DNA of 64,000 nucleotides, from the NCBI GenBank assembly GCA_963514095.1, contig OY741266.1, forward strand, positions 29,453,831-29,517,830, read 5' to 3'. This DNA comes from Eutrigla gurnardus. Taxonomy: Eukaryota; Chordata; Actinopteri; Perciformes; Triglidae. The translations under genes and the position numbers were made by a program. Below are positions 49,248-60,726 of the stretch, piece by piece. The first letter of the stretch is position 1. Each line of letters begins with the position of its first letter. Under the pieces are notes generated by a model. That model saw only the letters and a list, made by a program, of their open reading frames with translations, ran no database searches and had not been told where the DNA came from.

Positions 49248-50454
49248 AGAGGGGGAGGACACGTCCTCCAGGCTGTGTGACATTTTATTTATTTATTTGA
49301 TATATTGTGAATAGGTGAGAATGATTTTTTATATTTTGCCAATACGTAAAAGTACTCTGGCTTTTCCAAGTATTATATTAATGTATATTATTATTGTTGA
49401 TGGTGTCATGGTTATAAGTTTATACATTATTATTTCCCTTTAGTATTTAAATCTAATGGAAATACTAAAGTGAAGGCCAGGTTCGGCCTGCATTCACACC
49501 TCTGTGAACAGTATTTCCATGTTGGAACGTGGCCCATGTTGTTGCTTTTGGGGCACTTTGACTTCACATAAACATATTAAACTAATTTTGAAAAAATGTG
49601 CCACTGTAAGCACAATATCAGGTGAAATAATGAAGTTCTGCAGACTAGATTTCTATCCAGACGAGGGTCTAAAGGCCGGGTGATGAAGAAGCACCCGCAT
49701 GAATTTGATCAGCTGATAAATACACATTATGCACCCCAACCAAAGAAAGTGACATTTAATAAAATGATTCACTGATATGTAAAACAGTAAAAAGACATTG
49801 TAAAGGTGGAAAGGTGTTTAAAACTGCAGATAGAAAAAAACATCAGGTGTGTCAGGTAGGCTGATGATGTCACAGCAGGCTTAAACTTCTAGTCGTGTTT
49901 AGAATAAAATCACCAAAAAAACTATTCCCACATAACGGATCTGGAGCTTTTAGGGGCTCTGGGCAGAAACTGGGAATACTGAAGTAAATCTTTATTTAAA
50001 ATAAGTATTTATACATGCAGTGACTGAGTAAAACGTTACTTTCTAGGATGTATTTGTAATAAAAGGCCATAATAAAGCTCCAGCCCCCCATGCTCACTCC
50101 TTCCCCCTCTGCTCTGGCTCTTAAACCCCTTCTCACTTCCGGGATCTGCTTGTGGCCAATCGACGAGGTGGCACGCGCTTGTCGGGGCGCCTCGGCACGA
50201 GGACCCAGTTAATTAATACTGGCTCTTGTTTGGTCTAGTTAATGAATGAGTGAATTATGCACCTCTGGGACGCAGCCTCCCCGTGTCGCTTTAAATTATC
50301 TCCCCCGACATTGTCCTCCAATTTCCCCACTCTGATCCCGCACTGATGGGGTCCCTGTCAGCAACACAGACGCGCGCGCCCTGCCGTCTCCATCTGTCTT
50401 GTCTTTTGTCCTGCTCGGGTTAGCTTTTATGTCTTTGTCTCCATTTATTGACGC

Positions 50455-50515
50455 CTTCTTCTTCTTCTTCTTCTTCTTCTTCTTCTTCTTCTTCTTCTTC
50501 TTCTTCTTCTTCTTC
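50455..50515. repeat. (CTT)20 microsatellite
   Basis: CTT trinucleotide run of about 61 bases; its reverse-frame Arg/Lys-rich translation is an artefact. Confidence 0.96.
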
Positions 50516-50633
50516 GTTTTTTTAAAAATTCTCTTCGACCCCGCGTCATCAGCTCAGGGTGGCAAATAACTTCCATCCCATTAACTCGTCTGAGAGGGGA
50601 GAGGCTAGTCAAACAAAGCTCTCTCTCCCCCTC

Positions 50634-50640
50634 TCGCTCT

Positions 50641-50733
<93 letters not shown>
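50634..50733. repeat. (CT)n-(CA)39 compound microsatellite
   Basis: CT run at 50634-50654, then a CA run to 50733. Confidence 0.96.
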
Positions 50734-50736
<3 letters not shown>

Positions 50737-51298
50737 CTGTTGGTCAGAAAGAAGAAAAAAAGGATCCATATTATTTGCATTAAAAGCCTCGCACCGTGAA
50801 ATTCATTTATAATTACAAAGCGGGGTGCTGTGTGTGTTATGCAGATCAGGGGCGTGTGTGTGTGTGTGTGCGCGCGTGCGTGTGTGGGGTGAATGGCTCG
50901 GGTTGGTTATTTTGTGATATGCTAACACGGAATGTAAAGTGACAGATTGCAATTATCCCGTTATTGTAATTGTCAAAGTCAATTCGGTGGCGGCTGAGTG
51001 GAGGCTGCATGGAGAGAGAGAGACTGGTTTGATCCTTTTTTTTTTATTAATTATTAATATTTTCTATGTAGTTCTGTAACTGCTGCTGTCTGACCACCAC
51101 CTCAGACTGCACCATGACATACTTGTTTTATATTATTAATGAAGTATTATGTGTTGATTTAGTCCGTTTAAGCTTTTAAGCTTACGTTTCTGATTTTCTA
51201 ACAGCAGAACATGTCTGATAAAGCTGCCATCACTCACCTGAAAGAAGAAGAGGGCCATTGAGTACCTACCTGTATAATCCGCTCACCTTCGTGGACCA

Positions 51299-51317
51299 CA
51301 GGCGCCCCCGTGTGGCG
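51299..51317 (-). promoter_or_regulatory. Strong CTCF-like motif upstream of ubn1
   Basis: On the minus strand it reads CGCCACACGGGGGCGCCTG, matching the CTCF core CCACNNGGGGGCGC. It is not in a recognisable repeat and lies about 0.9 kb upstream of the ubn1 start codon. Confidence 0.5.
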
Positions 51318-52107
51318 TAAAACGGGAAGAGCAGCTATGATGCCTAACTGCATCTCTCTCTGTGGATGATGAAGTAATAATCTTAATTATTATAATCATT
51401 CATAATAATAATCACAACAAAGATAACAATGAGTGTTATCATAATTAATTCTAATAATAAAACATATTATTATTGTTAATAATAATAATGCATAATAATA
51501 AGTATGGTAATAATGGTAATAACAATGACAATTATGATGATACTGACAATAATGATAACTAATAATAATAATAATGGCAATGATAATAATGACAAATAAT
51601 AATGATAACTAGCTAGCTATAGTTATCGCTAGCCCAGCTCTGTTCACTCGCTGTTTCTTGTTTGTTCAATAATAGGCCTACACACCCAAATATGTAAAGA
51701 AACAACCATTAGTGGTTTTATCTGCCACATTCTTAGCTCTGATCAGTTGCCAGGCAACCAGGAGACTCCAAGAAGTTACTGCCAAGAAAACATCCTCCCA
51801 AAAACCCGCCATTTATTTAAACTTTTTACCGTTTTGTTGAAACAAACTGATGTAAATAGTTTTTCCCAGTACAGGTAGGTGGATTTAGTTCTGTTCACAT
51901 GCCAGCTGCTTTAAAACGCTGCTGTGTCTACTAGTAACTTACTATCATTTAAAAAAATTACTCATTTTTATTTATTTATTTATTGGATAATATTACATTT
52001 GAACATATTAGCCCTTTTTGCTACAACCCTGTTTTTTTTTAAGGTGACTCAGCTGAGCACGAGGACGTGAGTGAGCAGCACACCTGCATCTGTTTCGACC
52101 TGATTGA

Positions 52108-52108
<1 letters not shown>

Positions 52109-52166
<58 letters not shown>

Positions 52167-52172
52167 AGAGAG
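52109..52172. repeat. (AC)27-(AG)n tract in the ubn1 leader
   Basis: The AC run of 55 bases plus short AG run ends 22 bases before the ubn1 start codon, so it is probably in the 5' UTR or core promoter. Confidence 0.95.
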
Positions 52173-52194
52173 ACTGCTGGTGTGGACGCCGCTC

Positions 52195-52667
52195 ATGGCT
52201 GAGTCTCGCAGAGTCCAGTTGACCACGTTGCCCCGCGACGGCGCGCCGTCCCCGGCGGCCCGGGCGCGTCCGCCCGGCAGGCCGCGGGAGGGGAGCGGCG
52301 GGCCGGACGGAGCCGGAGGCGCCGCCGCCACAGTCCGGCTGTATGTCACGCTGTTCGAGCCCGACGAGAGGAGCTTCCCGGAGTTCAGCTACGGACAGCT
52401 CGTCGACAACCAGGTGGGATTAAAACTCCGCACTTCTGCAAGAGAACAGTTGGACGTCGTCGACGTTAACAACAAACCACGTGCTTTAATTTAAACGTTA
52501 AAAACAACTTCAAGGGGTCACGACGAGAATTTAATCAACAAACAGATTTAAAATCAGCTTTTTATTTTTATTTACAGCTGTCTAGTTATCTTCATATCAC
52601 TTCAATATTAGTCATAATGAAAATACTTTTTTTTAAAGCAAAACTGTCCCTACCATATTACTCTATG

Positions 52668-52701
<34 letters not shown>

Positions 52702-55700
52702 GACTATTTAAATGACTAAATCTGGTTTTAAAACGAATCTCTCACTTTAGTTAGGCTAACTGTTTATTAGTATTGAGGTACACTTAAAAATCTAAACAAA
52801 ATAAGATTGTGTGAATATTATTTTATTGACTCTGTGACTAGAGGACTTTATTTATTTTGTATGAAATGTGTCATAGATTTGAGACTTTACGTAATTGTAG
52901 ATGAACCACACCAAAGAGGAACTCCCACTGAGCAGATTTGAAGAGGAGGACGAGAGGGCGAATGAGGAGGTCGCTGCCATGACGAGGAAGTTGGAGGAAA
53001 AATACGTGAGTAGCTCATATTTAAAACCTGGATTATTACTAAATCTCTCTGATACAAAGTCTTCACTACAATGGCGTCATATTGAAATGGCACAGCAACA
53101 TTTAGCGTCCTCTGGTTGCAGGGTGGCAAACCCAAGAAGAAGAAGAAGAAGGACCGCATTCAGGACTTGATTGACATCGGATTCGGTTACGATGACGAGG
53201 ATTCTTTCATCGACAACTCTGAAGCTGTGAGTCAGCGTTACGTTTCACATCTGAATTTCCCCAGAATGCATTTGGTATATGGCGCCTTTTTAAAGACCTG
53301 TTGGCGGCCCTTCATTCTCTCTGCTGGCCTCCAGGGGGCGACTCCTCTCTGGTTGTATAGAAGTCTATGAGAAAATGGTCCTACTTCTCTCTGCTGGCCA
53401 CCAGGGGGCGACTCCTCTCTGGTTGTATAGAAGTCTATGAGAAAATGGCCCTACTTCTCTCTGCTGGCCACCAGGGGGCGACTCCTCTCTGCTTGTATAG
53501 AAGTCTATGAGAAAATGGTCCTACTTCTCTCTGCTGGCCACCAGGGGGCGACTCCTCTCTGGTTGTATAGAAGTCTTTGAGAAAATGGTCCTACTTCTCT
53601 CTGCTGGCCACCAGGGGGCGACTCCTCTCTGGTTGTATAGAAGTCTGTGAGAAAATGGTCCTACTTCTCTCTTTATGTATTATCTCAGTAAACATTGTAA
53701 ACATGAGTTTATGGTCTCAATCTCTAGTTTCAAGTCTTCTTCAATCCAGCATGATGTTCATTTAGTACATTATGGTCCATTTAGAGTCCACCAGACCAGA
53801 AAGCAGGGGATTCTTTAGGGGGCGGGGCTAACTTGTGATTGACAGGACGCTACTACGCTTCTCCCTAGTACGACGAATTCGTGCCGGCCTCCATCTCAAC
53901 CAAATTTGGTGGCTTCTATGTAAATTCGGGCGTGCTGCAGTTCCGGCAGACTTCTGAGACTGAGGACCTCGCCACAGAAGAGGAACCTCAGGAGCCCTCA
54001 AAAGTAAGTAGGGGAGAAAAAAACATGCAAAGCATTGTAATGATACATTGTAATGGAGTGTGCTTTGTACTAAAGTATTCAACGCAATGAAACATGGATT
54101 TTTAGAAACGTAAAGTGAGCGGCGGACGGGACAAGCCGAAGAAGAAGCGCTGCAGTGAAGGTGGAGAGAGGATGAGCGATGTGGATCCGAAGTCCAGGTG
54201 AGGCTGATCGAATGTCCCCACCCCTCAGATGGACTCTGTCTGAGAACATTTAATGATCAAATCAATCTCTCACAAGCATTTTGCCCGAACTCGGACATGA
54301 AGAGGAAATGCCGAAGAGGAAGAGGAAGAAGAAAAAGGCCGTCGGCACGTTGAGCGTCACCAGCATGTTGAAGAAGTTCCAGCGAGAGAAGGAGAAGGAG
54401 CGACAGAAGATGGAGAAGGCCAATCAGACGAGTGCTGCGGTTGCCGTGACGACCCCTCTGTGCCCGGCGGACGCGGGCGGAGGCGGCGGCTCGGGCCTGA
54501 CCGACCCCATCCTCAGTTTAATCGGCTCCACCAACGACCACGCACTCATCCAGGCGGCCAACGCCGTGGACTTCGACATCGATCTGGACTCGTTGTTGGA
54601 CGTCACCGAGGAGACCTCGTCGCCAAAGGTGGCCCCTCAACCGCAGCCTGGCAGACCCAAGACGGGGGATCTGACCCGTTCTGACCCTGCTCCTCAAGTC
54701 CACCCTCCAAATCCAGCAGAGACGCCTTATACGGAGCAAATCCAGCTCCCGCCACAGACCAGTTCTGTCCCGCTGCCGGAGGGCCTCCCCCCACGCCTGG
54801 AGGACAGCATCCGGAAACTCATGGCGGTAAGTGACCACGTCCCCGCGTTGGCAGATCAGAACACCCGTTAATGCCATGGATGAAGTTCATGATGGATGCA
54901 CAGATGATACTTGTTTTTTTTCCAGGTGGCCAAGACCTTGGGGGCGGAGTCTAAACTCAAGTTCTTCACTCCAGAAATCAACTCGATCCTGCTCGAGTGA
55001 GTAACGCAACAAGAAGCAACTATTTTCTGAAACCAGTTAAAACTAAATGTCAAACGTTGTTACTGCTCAGAATGATTGATTCAAAACGTTTTCATGGTAG
55101 ATTCTGTAAGATTTTAGCCGATTGTGTGCATAACTTTAAAAACAAAATCATAATTTAGTCACGGTTGAGAGGTGAATGTCAGTTTGTCCACCAACTTTGA
55201 TCCAGACTGAAATATCTCAACAATTGAGATCTAATTTTAATTTTTAATTGCATTTAATGCCATCATCAGGTCAAACTTTCACTTTGATTCATGACCAAAT
55301 ATCTGCAAAACTAAAGAGTGTAAACCCTTTGCGTTTAGTGCTAATAGGGTAATTTTAGCATGCTAACAAGCTAATGGTTAACATAACCTGCTAACCATGA
55401 GCATATTAGCATGCTGACATTTACACAATCCTGGAAATCACTTGTCACGGAAAATGTATTTAATTCAAGTGGCACCTTTTTAAGAGCAGCACAGTGTAAA
55501 TCTTAAAGGGACAGTCCACCCTGAAAATCAAATAATCATAATCTTCCTCTTACCTGTAGTGCGATGTAGAGGCTAGTAATAAAATAGTTCCTGCATGAAA
55601 AATATGTATGTTTATGCGGTGAAAAGACCTTTTTAATACTACCTCTACGTACCCGCCTGCATTCGTACTCCAGTGGTGCCGACCTGCTCGTTAGGAGGTG

Positions 55701-58382
55701 CCTTGCTCAAGGTCACTCTGTTGCTTTATCTGTCCATGTATAATTTTAATATAATTTTAATGTCAAACATGGTTTCTAAGTGCGTAATCCGGCTCTGTGA
55801 CTCTGTCCCGATCCAGTATTGAGTTGCAGTGTCGGGAGCAGGGTGCCCAGTCACGCTCCAGGGTGTACACCCACCTGTCGGCCTTCCTGCCCTGCAGCCG
55901 TGACACGCTCCTCAAACGCGTCAAGAAGCTGCTGCTCGCGCACGCGGTGAGTCGTCGTGTGCTCTGGAGTTTAACGCTGCTCTCGTTAGAGGTTTTTTAA
56001 ATCTGCGTGACTCGCAGGACGGACCTCCGGATGTGGACGAGGCCATGCAGAAGCTCCAGGAGGCCATCAGCAGGGCCATGCCCGAGCAGCTCGCCTGTTT
56101 CAATGAAACCTGCCAACTGTACGAGCAAGTCAAGACTTCAAAGTGAGTTGATCGGCCTATGTGTGCATAACGGGTAAGGTAACATCATTTAATCCACAAG
56201 GATCCACAAAAGTTAGCATTTGGGTCTAAATGCTTTAAATACTTTAAATCTATTATGAACTCATGTGTAGAATCTGTCTACTCATCCTCCTTAAATCGAA
56301 ACCACGACTAAGGTTTCAGTGTTTTATTCTCTAAATCGGAGATCTTCAACAAGGGGTCATGACCCCTAGGGGGTCTGCAGAGTTACAGCAGGGGGACCCC
56401 CTGAAATGATTTGATCCCACACTTTTTTCTTCCAAAAATTTCAATTCATTCAAAAATTCAAATGTCCAAAAATGCACCTTAACATGAATACAACCTTAAA
56501 TAAGCAGACATAAATGTTTACTATTGTTAAATTGTGATGTAGAAATGCCAATACAGAATAAAATATATTATTGTATTTGCGGTACACATTATTGGCCTGG
56601 TTTAATAAACAGAATTATTGTAATAGGGGGTCCCTCCACCGGGTCTCTATGAGCCAGGGGGTCCTTGGCCTGAAATGCATTGAAGACCCTTGCCCTAAAT
56701 CCTAACGGAAGCATCAATGACAATTTTTTTTACATTTCAAATCCTTATTTGTGCAGCTAATATCCCCAAAAGTGTCTTTAGTTAGTTAGTTTCATTTATT
56801 TATTTTATTTATTATTTATTTAAACAACAAGCAGGACAACAACAACAACACTTACACACAGACAGTGTTGTTGTTGTCCTGCTTGTCCTGCTAATATCCC
56901 CAAAAGTGTCTGTATACATAATTAGTGTGGAACTGTTGCTTGTGTCCGTGTCAGGGCCGCGGAGGAGGAGAAGGACGGCCTGGAGGACAACGTTGAGGAG
57001 AAAGGTGGTGGTGGAAGAAGAGGAGGAGGAGGGCCGAGAAAGTTGTTCAAATGGAACGAAGAGATCAGGTCACACACATTAAAGATCACTAGAAATGTTT
57101 GTTAAAAAATTAATAAATTATACCTGCAGTATCTAATTTGATTCACACATTTTAACATGATTTAACTGTAATATAAATAATTAAGTAATTATGAATATAA
57201 GAGGTAAAAAAAAAAAAGCACTACAGTGCAATGATAATCCACTAGGGGGCAGATTTAATGTATCAGGTCATACAACGGTTTTTAAGGACAGTATTGATCT
57301 CATTGATAAGATACTCTGGTAGCAAATACGATACAAATGGTTATTAATTGCATAATCTCGGACGCTCGCGAGAGGAAAACGTTTTCATGTTGTGGGTTTA
57401 AGTTACCGGATTTCGTGCACGTTGTAGCGTTATTTTTTTAAGAAATTTGTCAACATAACGTTCTGTCCCGCAGGGAGAGTTTGCGTCAGGTGTTGAGTGT
57501 GAAAATGGAGAGATATCAAAAGGAGGGGAACGGGACTCAGGAGATGGAGCAGCACCTAAAGACCTTGTTGGACACCGAGGTCCAGCCGCTGTGGCCGAAG
57601 GGCTGGATGCAGTCTCGGTATGTTGGCTCACGCCTTCAAACCTTTTTTTTTACGTTTTTAAAAGTCTGTTCTGTGCAGATGCTCCGTGTTGTTTCAGGCT
57701 GCTGAGAAGGGAGAGCAGGAAGATGTTGAGCCTCTTTATGCCGTCACCGTGAGTACGATGTTTGTTGTTTCTATTTGCATCAACACTTTAAACGGTTAAA
57801 AGCTCCTTTGTAAAGTTCTAATTGTCTACATGTCTCACGTGTGGTCTCAGGGTACAGCGGGTCAGGCCTGAGAAGAAGCAGCTGACGGCCGGCGTTCTCC
57901 GCGGACTCCCCCTGGTGGCAGATGATGTCATCATCGTGAGCTCACACGCCTCCAGTTCTACGTCGGTTGGCGGCGACAAGAGGGAAGCCGCCGCGCACCA
58001 GAAGGCGGAGGGTAAACCAGGGGATGTCGCAGTGGATGACGAAGACAAACCCCGGGTCAACGCCACGTCCACGCCGACTCACTCGCTCCTGAACCTTCTC
58101 GCCGATCAGGCGCTGGCCAAGGAGCAACCCCTCCCGGTTTCCCTGCTGGCGGCGGCCGTCGCCAAATACCGATGTTCAGCTCAGTGCTGGAGCTTCGGGG
58201 AGGATGGTAAAAGTCCCCTCCTTCCTCCCCCCCCGCCTCAGTCCAGCCCGGTGGGGTTCCCGCTGCACAGTGGGGGTCACGTGGTTTTGCCCCGGCTGCT
58301 GCAGGTCGGGGACTTGGCCAGGCACTTGGACCCGGACCACGTGCAGGTCATCTCTGATGACGAGGACGTCGCCGTACAATGA
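52195..58382 (+). CDS. ubn1: Ubinuclein, HIRA histone-chaperone complex subunit, 13 exons
   Basis: Ubinuclein partners HIRA and CABIN1 in replication-independent deposition of histone H3.3. Exons are 52195-52413, 52901-53005, 53122-53226, 53869-54003, 54106-54197, 54277-54826, 54926-54996, 55817-55946, 56018-56142, 56955-57068, 57474-57617, 57698-57748 and 57851-58382. All introns are GT-AG and all phases close, giving about 790 residues. It starts MAESRRVQLTTLP, then LYVTLFEPDERSFPEFSYGQLV. The Hpc2-related HIRA-binding domain (exons 3-4) includes KKDRIQDLIDIGFGYDDEDS and then YDEFVPASISTKFGGFYVNS. The conserved middle domain (exons 6-12) has EGLPPRLEDSIRKL, KFFTPEINSILLDIE, a PRKLFKWNEEIR segment and TEVQPLWPKGWMQSR. 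The tail ends VISDDEDVAVQ. It is shorter than human UBN1 (about 1,134) or UBN2 (about 1,347), the deficit being C-terminal. Family assignment is firm. UBN1 rather than UBN2 is preferred from the N-terminus, but is less certain. Confidence 0.92.
53314..53676. repeat. Tandem array, 5 x 70 bp with CTCF-like motifs, ubn1 intron 3
   Basis: Five copies of a 70-bp unit begin their motif at 53324, 53394, 53464, 53534 and 53604, an exact 70-base period. Each contains TCTCTCTGCTGGCCACC then AGGGGGCGACTCCTCTCTGG. The first copy has CCTCC in place of CCACC. Copies differ by only a few bases, so the expansion is recent or homogenised. Downstream the parent dispersed repeat continues to about 53865 (GGTCCATTTAGAGTCCACCA then GGGGGCGGGGC). 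Confidence 0.95.
55180..55420. repeat. Dispersed repeat in ubn1 intron 7
   Basis: TTTGATCCAGACTGAAATAT, then repeated GCTAAT/TTAGCATGCTAAC phrases. Similar phrases occur at about 22.9-23.2 kb and 3.75-3.85 kb. Divergent; family not named. Confidence 0.55.
56341..56697. mobile_element. Short copy of the 9-kb-type dispersed repeat in ubn1 intron 9
   Basis: It runs from GATCTTCAACAAGGGGTCAT to GGTCCTTGGCCTGAAATGCA, with an AT-rich interior. Relative to the 9 kb element it is inverted and lacks the inserts. It lies within the intron between 56142 and 56955. Confidence 0.75.
56756..56911. repeat. Fold-back insertion with flanking direct repeat, ubn1 intron 9
   Basis: A 22-base sequence beginning GCTAATATCCCCAAAAGTG occurs at 56756-56777 and again at 56890-56911. 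Between them lie the inverted arms AGCAGGACAACAACAACAAC and its complement GTTGTTGTTGTCCTGCTT (about 56830-56885), separated by a short loop. Confidence 0.85.
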
Positions 58383-58911
58383 CGACCCCCAATGCAGATT
58401 TACACTCACAGTACGTTTTATTTAATTATATGTAAAGGTTTGACTGCAGGATGTATTAAATGAATTAATATTATTACTATTTCCAATATATTTGTATCGA
58501 AACAAGAATCTGATGAACAGCTAAATCACCACCAATCACTCCTTTTCTTTTAATTTTTTTTCCTTCGAGATGACGATACAGCAAGCCAAAGGTTTGTTTC
58601 GTAGACATGGAGCATGAATGATGAGTCTTGTTTGTCTTTTCTTTCTAGATGGCAGCCGTTTCCTTGGAGTTGAAGTGGACAAACTGATGGCAAGCGTTAA
58701 TAATCTTAAATATTAATCCGACATGTTCTTCATCTGAGACGGGAAGTGCCTTAAGGGATTAATACTTGTTCTTTTGACCCGTGAAAGGAGGATGAGTGGC
58801 ACTTTAACCAGTGAGAAGTGAAGTGGCGTTTCACCCCTTTATGTTAACGCGTCATAAAAATGACCCTTAAATTACTTGTATTTGTGAATAATTTACTTTT
58901 GAAATAATAAA
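58383..58911 (+). other. ubn1: ubn1 3' untranslated region with poly(A) signal
   Basis: AATAAA at 58906-58911 follows the stop codon. A GT at 58411 (ACA|GTACGT) and a pyrimidine-rich acceptor ending at 58648 (TTTTCTTTCTAG) could remove a 3' UTR intron, so the mature UTR may be spliced. Transcript data would be needed to tell. Confidence 0.5.
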
Positions 58912-59121
58912 TAATACCTGTTTTGAGGTAGAGCAACTGAAGCAATTCTGAGCCTTAAATTGTTGATACACGACACCAACTGGATCTTTTTTTCAAGGTT
59001 TTTGCACGTTTACTGAGGAATTTACACCGTTTTTTTATTCTCAATTACAGAAAAGCTACTTGTTAAATTCAAGGTGTTGTTTTTTAAGCCTGAACTCTGA
59101 CCTTGCAGACTTTGCGTTACT

Positions 59122-59128
<7 letters not shown>

Positions 59129-59152
<24 letters not shown>
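59129..59152. repeat. Long T homopolymer downstream of ubn1
   Basis: T run of about 24 bases in the interval between the convergent genes, read as poly(A) on the minus strand. Confidence 0.9.
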
Positions 59153-59454
59153 CCAGCACCCATTGTTTTCCACTCTCTCATGTTTAACCTGCAGTTGCAG
59201 GTTAAATCAATATATATATATACCTAATCATAATTTATTGTGTATATACATGTAGAACATTTCATCAGTCTTGGCTGAAATAACCACTATTGCTGCTTTA
59301 TACATGTTGTGGAAGTCCCGAATACGCCGTGCTCTGTGAATTTAGTCAAGCTGTGTTCACTGTAGCCTGAAAGGAACACATCAGCTGGTTTACTACAGCC
59401 GTATCAACCCCAAAAATGTTGTTGTGATTAAACTGCATTGAACGACTAAAAAGG

Positions 59455-59665
59455 ATGCAGAAGAAATGGCATAATGATGACAATTTGTAAAAAATCAGTA
59501 GTCGTGGTTTGTTAGGTCTGAAAGATGATACGCAAACTGTTAAAATGCTAGTTTTCTGAATGGAGTCTGGATGGATTGGAGCTAGGCTATGCTAACGTTG
59601 TAGCTGCTCCGTCAACACTTAAAATAACATCGTCTAGACATAAATACGGCAGCGTGTTTGTTGTT
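59455..59665. repeat. Dispersed repeat pair, copy 2
   Basis: It shares AGTCGTGGTTTGTTAGGTCT, TTTTCTGAATGGAGTCTGGA and GCTATGCTAACGTTGTAGCT with the 4 kb copy in the same order. It lies downstream of ubn1. Confidence 0.7.
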
Positions 59666-60726
59666 TGTATCATAGACAGTCTCTGGTTTCTCCAGTCTGG
59701 TCTCGTCTCTGGACTAATGTGAGGTTCTATTGTAGACCACAGACCGCTACGATATGTTTACTCTCCATTTCCGATTCAGTGATAATTTCTTGGTTGAGTT
59801 TATTTATTTTTTTGGTTTATGTGAAGAAAAAGGATTAAAACCCAGAGGAAGAGAAAAAACATGAAAACGTGGATGACACAAATTTCACGTAATCGCCTCG
59901 CGTCTATTCGTGTCTCGATTAACTTTGGATGCCGTTGCGTCTCTAAGAGCAAATCTTGCGAAAAGGACTCTTCGTACTAATTAGCCTTGTGATGAGTATC
60001 GTGGTGCTTTGCAGTGTTCAGAAAATACATAGACTCCCAACTTTTGTAGCTCTTTATACAACAAAGGACAGACACTGTAACATTGGGGCAAAGGGTTCAG
60101 AAGGTTCATTCAAACCCCCTCCAAAGAAAAAAACAGGCAAGCGAGGAAAGCACGCCACCGTCCTTACGACAGCGGGGGTTTTGATTATTAAAATGTACGA
60201 TTTCTCTCTGGAGCAGCTTTCAGTCTAGGAGATAGGAAATGTCACTTTTGTGTAAGAAAATGTACCTGCAGCAGAAACTTTATCTGCTTCTAATGGGACC
60301 TGAGGTTTCTGTTTGTAAGCGTCGACAATGACGACTCAAACTGAAAACGCAAAACAAATCTATTTGAACAAATGATGAGAGGCAACAAAACGACGAGTCT
60401 TTCCCTCGGGGGGATGGAGAGAAGAATCCCGGCTCGCTTGGAGTCCTTTTTTAGTGGATTTTCACAATCAGTAAATCATCTGAATGAGCAAGATGGCCAA
60501 CAGGAAATATCTATCACGGCTGTTTGTAGTTCCTGGAGGAGAAGAAACAACTTAATTCCACCAATAACAGGAAGACACATTTTAATCAGGCAAAATAACA
60601 GAACAAAGGACGAGTTCAAACATTCCCAATTAGATTTCCTCGATATAAAGAGCAAAGTGAGTTTAACTGTTTGATGGTCTCATGTTTTCCTGATTAGTTT
60701 TAAATTGACTGTAGAAGTGAACCTAC

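Noticed and set aside
50445..50780. Arg-rich frame of 111 residues
   Set aside because: Encoded by the (CTT)n and (CA)n tracts.
53314..53676. Possible CRISPR-like array
   Set aside because: The 70-bp units are contiguous with no unique spacers, in a eukaryotic intron; it is a minisatellite.
59956..60228. Plus-strand frame with a hydrophobic segment (LFVLISLVMSIVVLCS) and a basic tail
   Set aside because: No ATG at the frame start, no splice context and no family match; probably chance between convergent genes.
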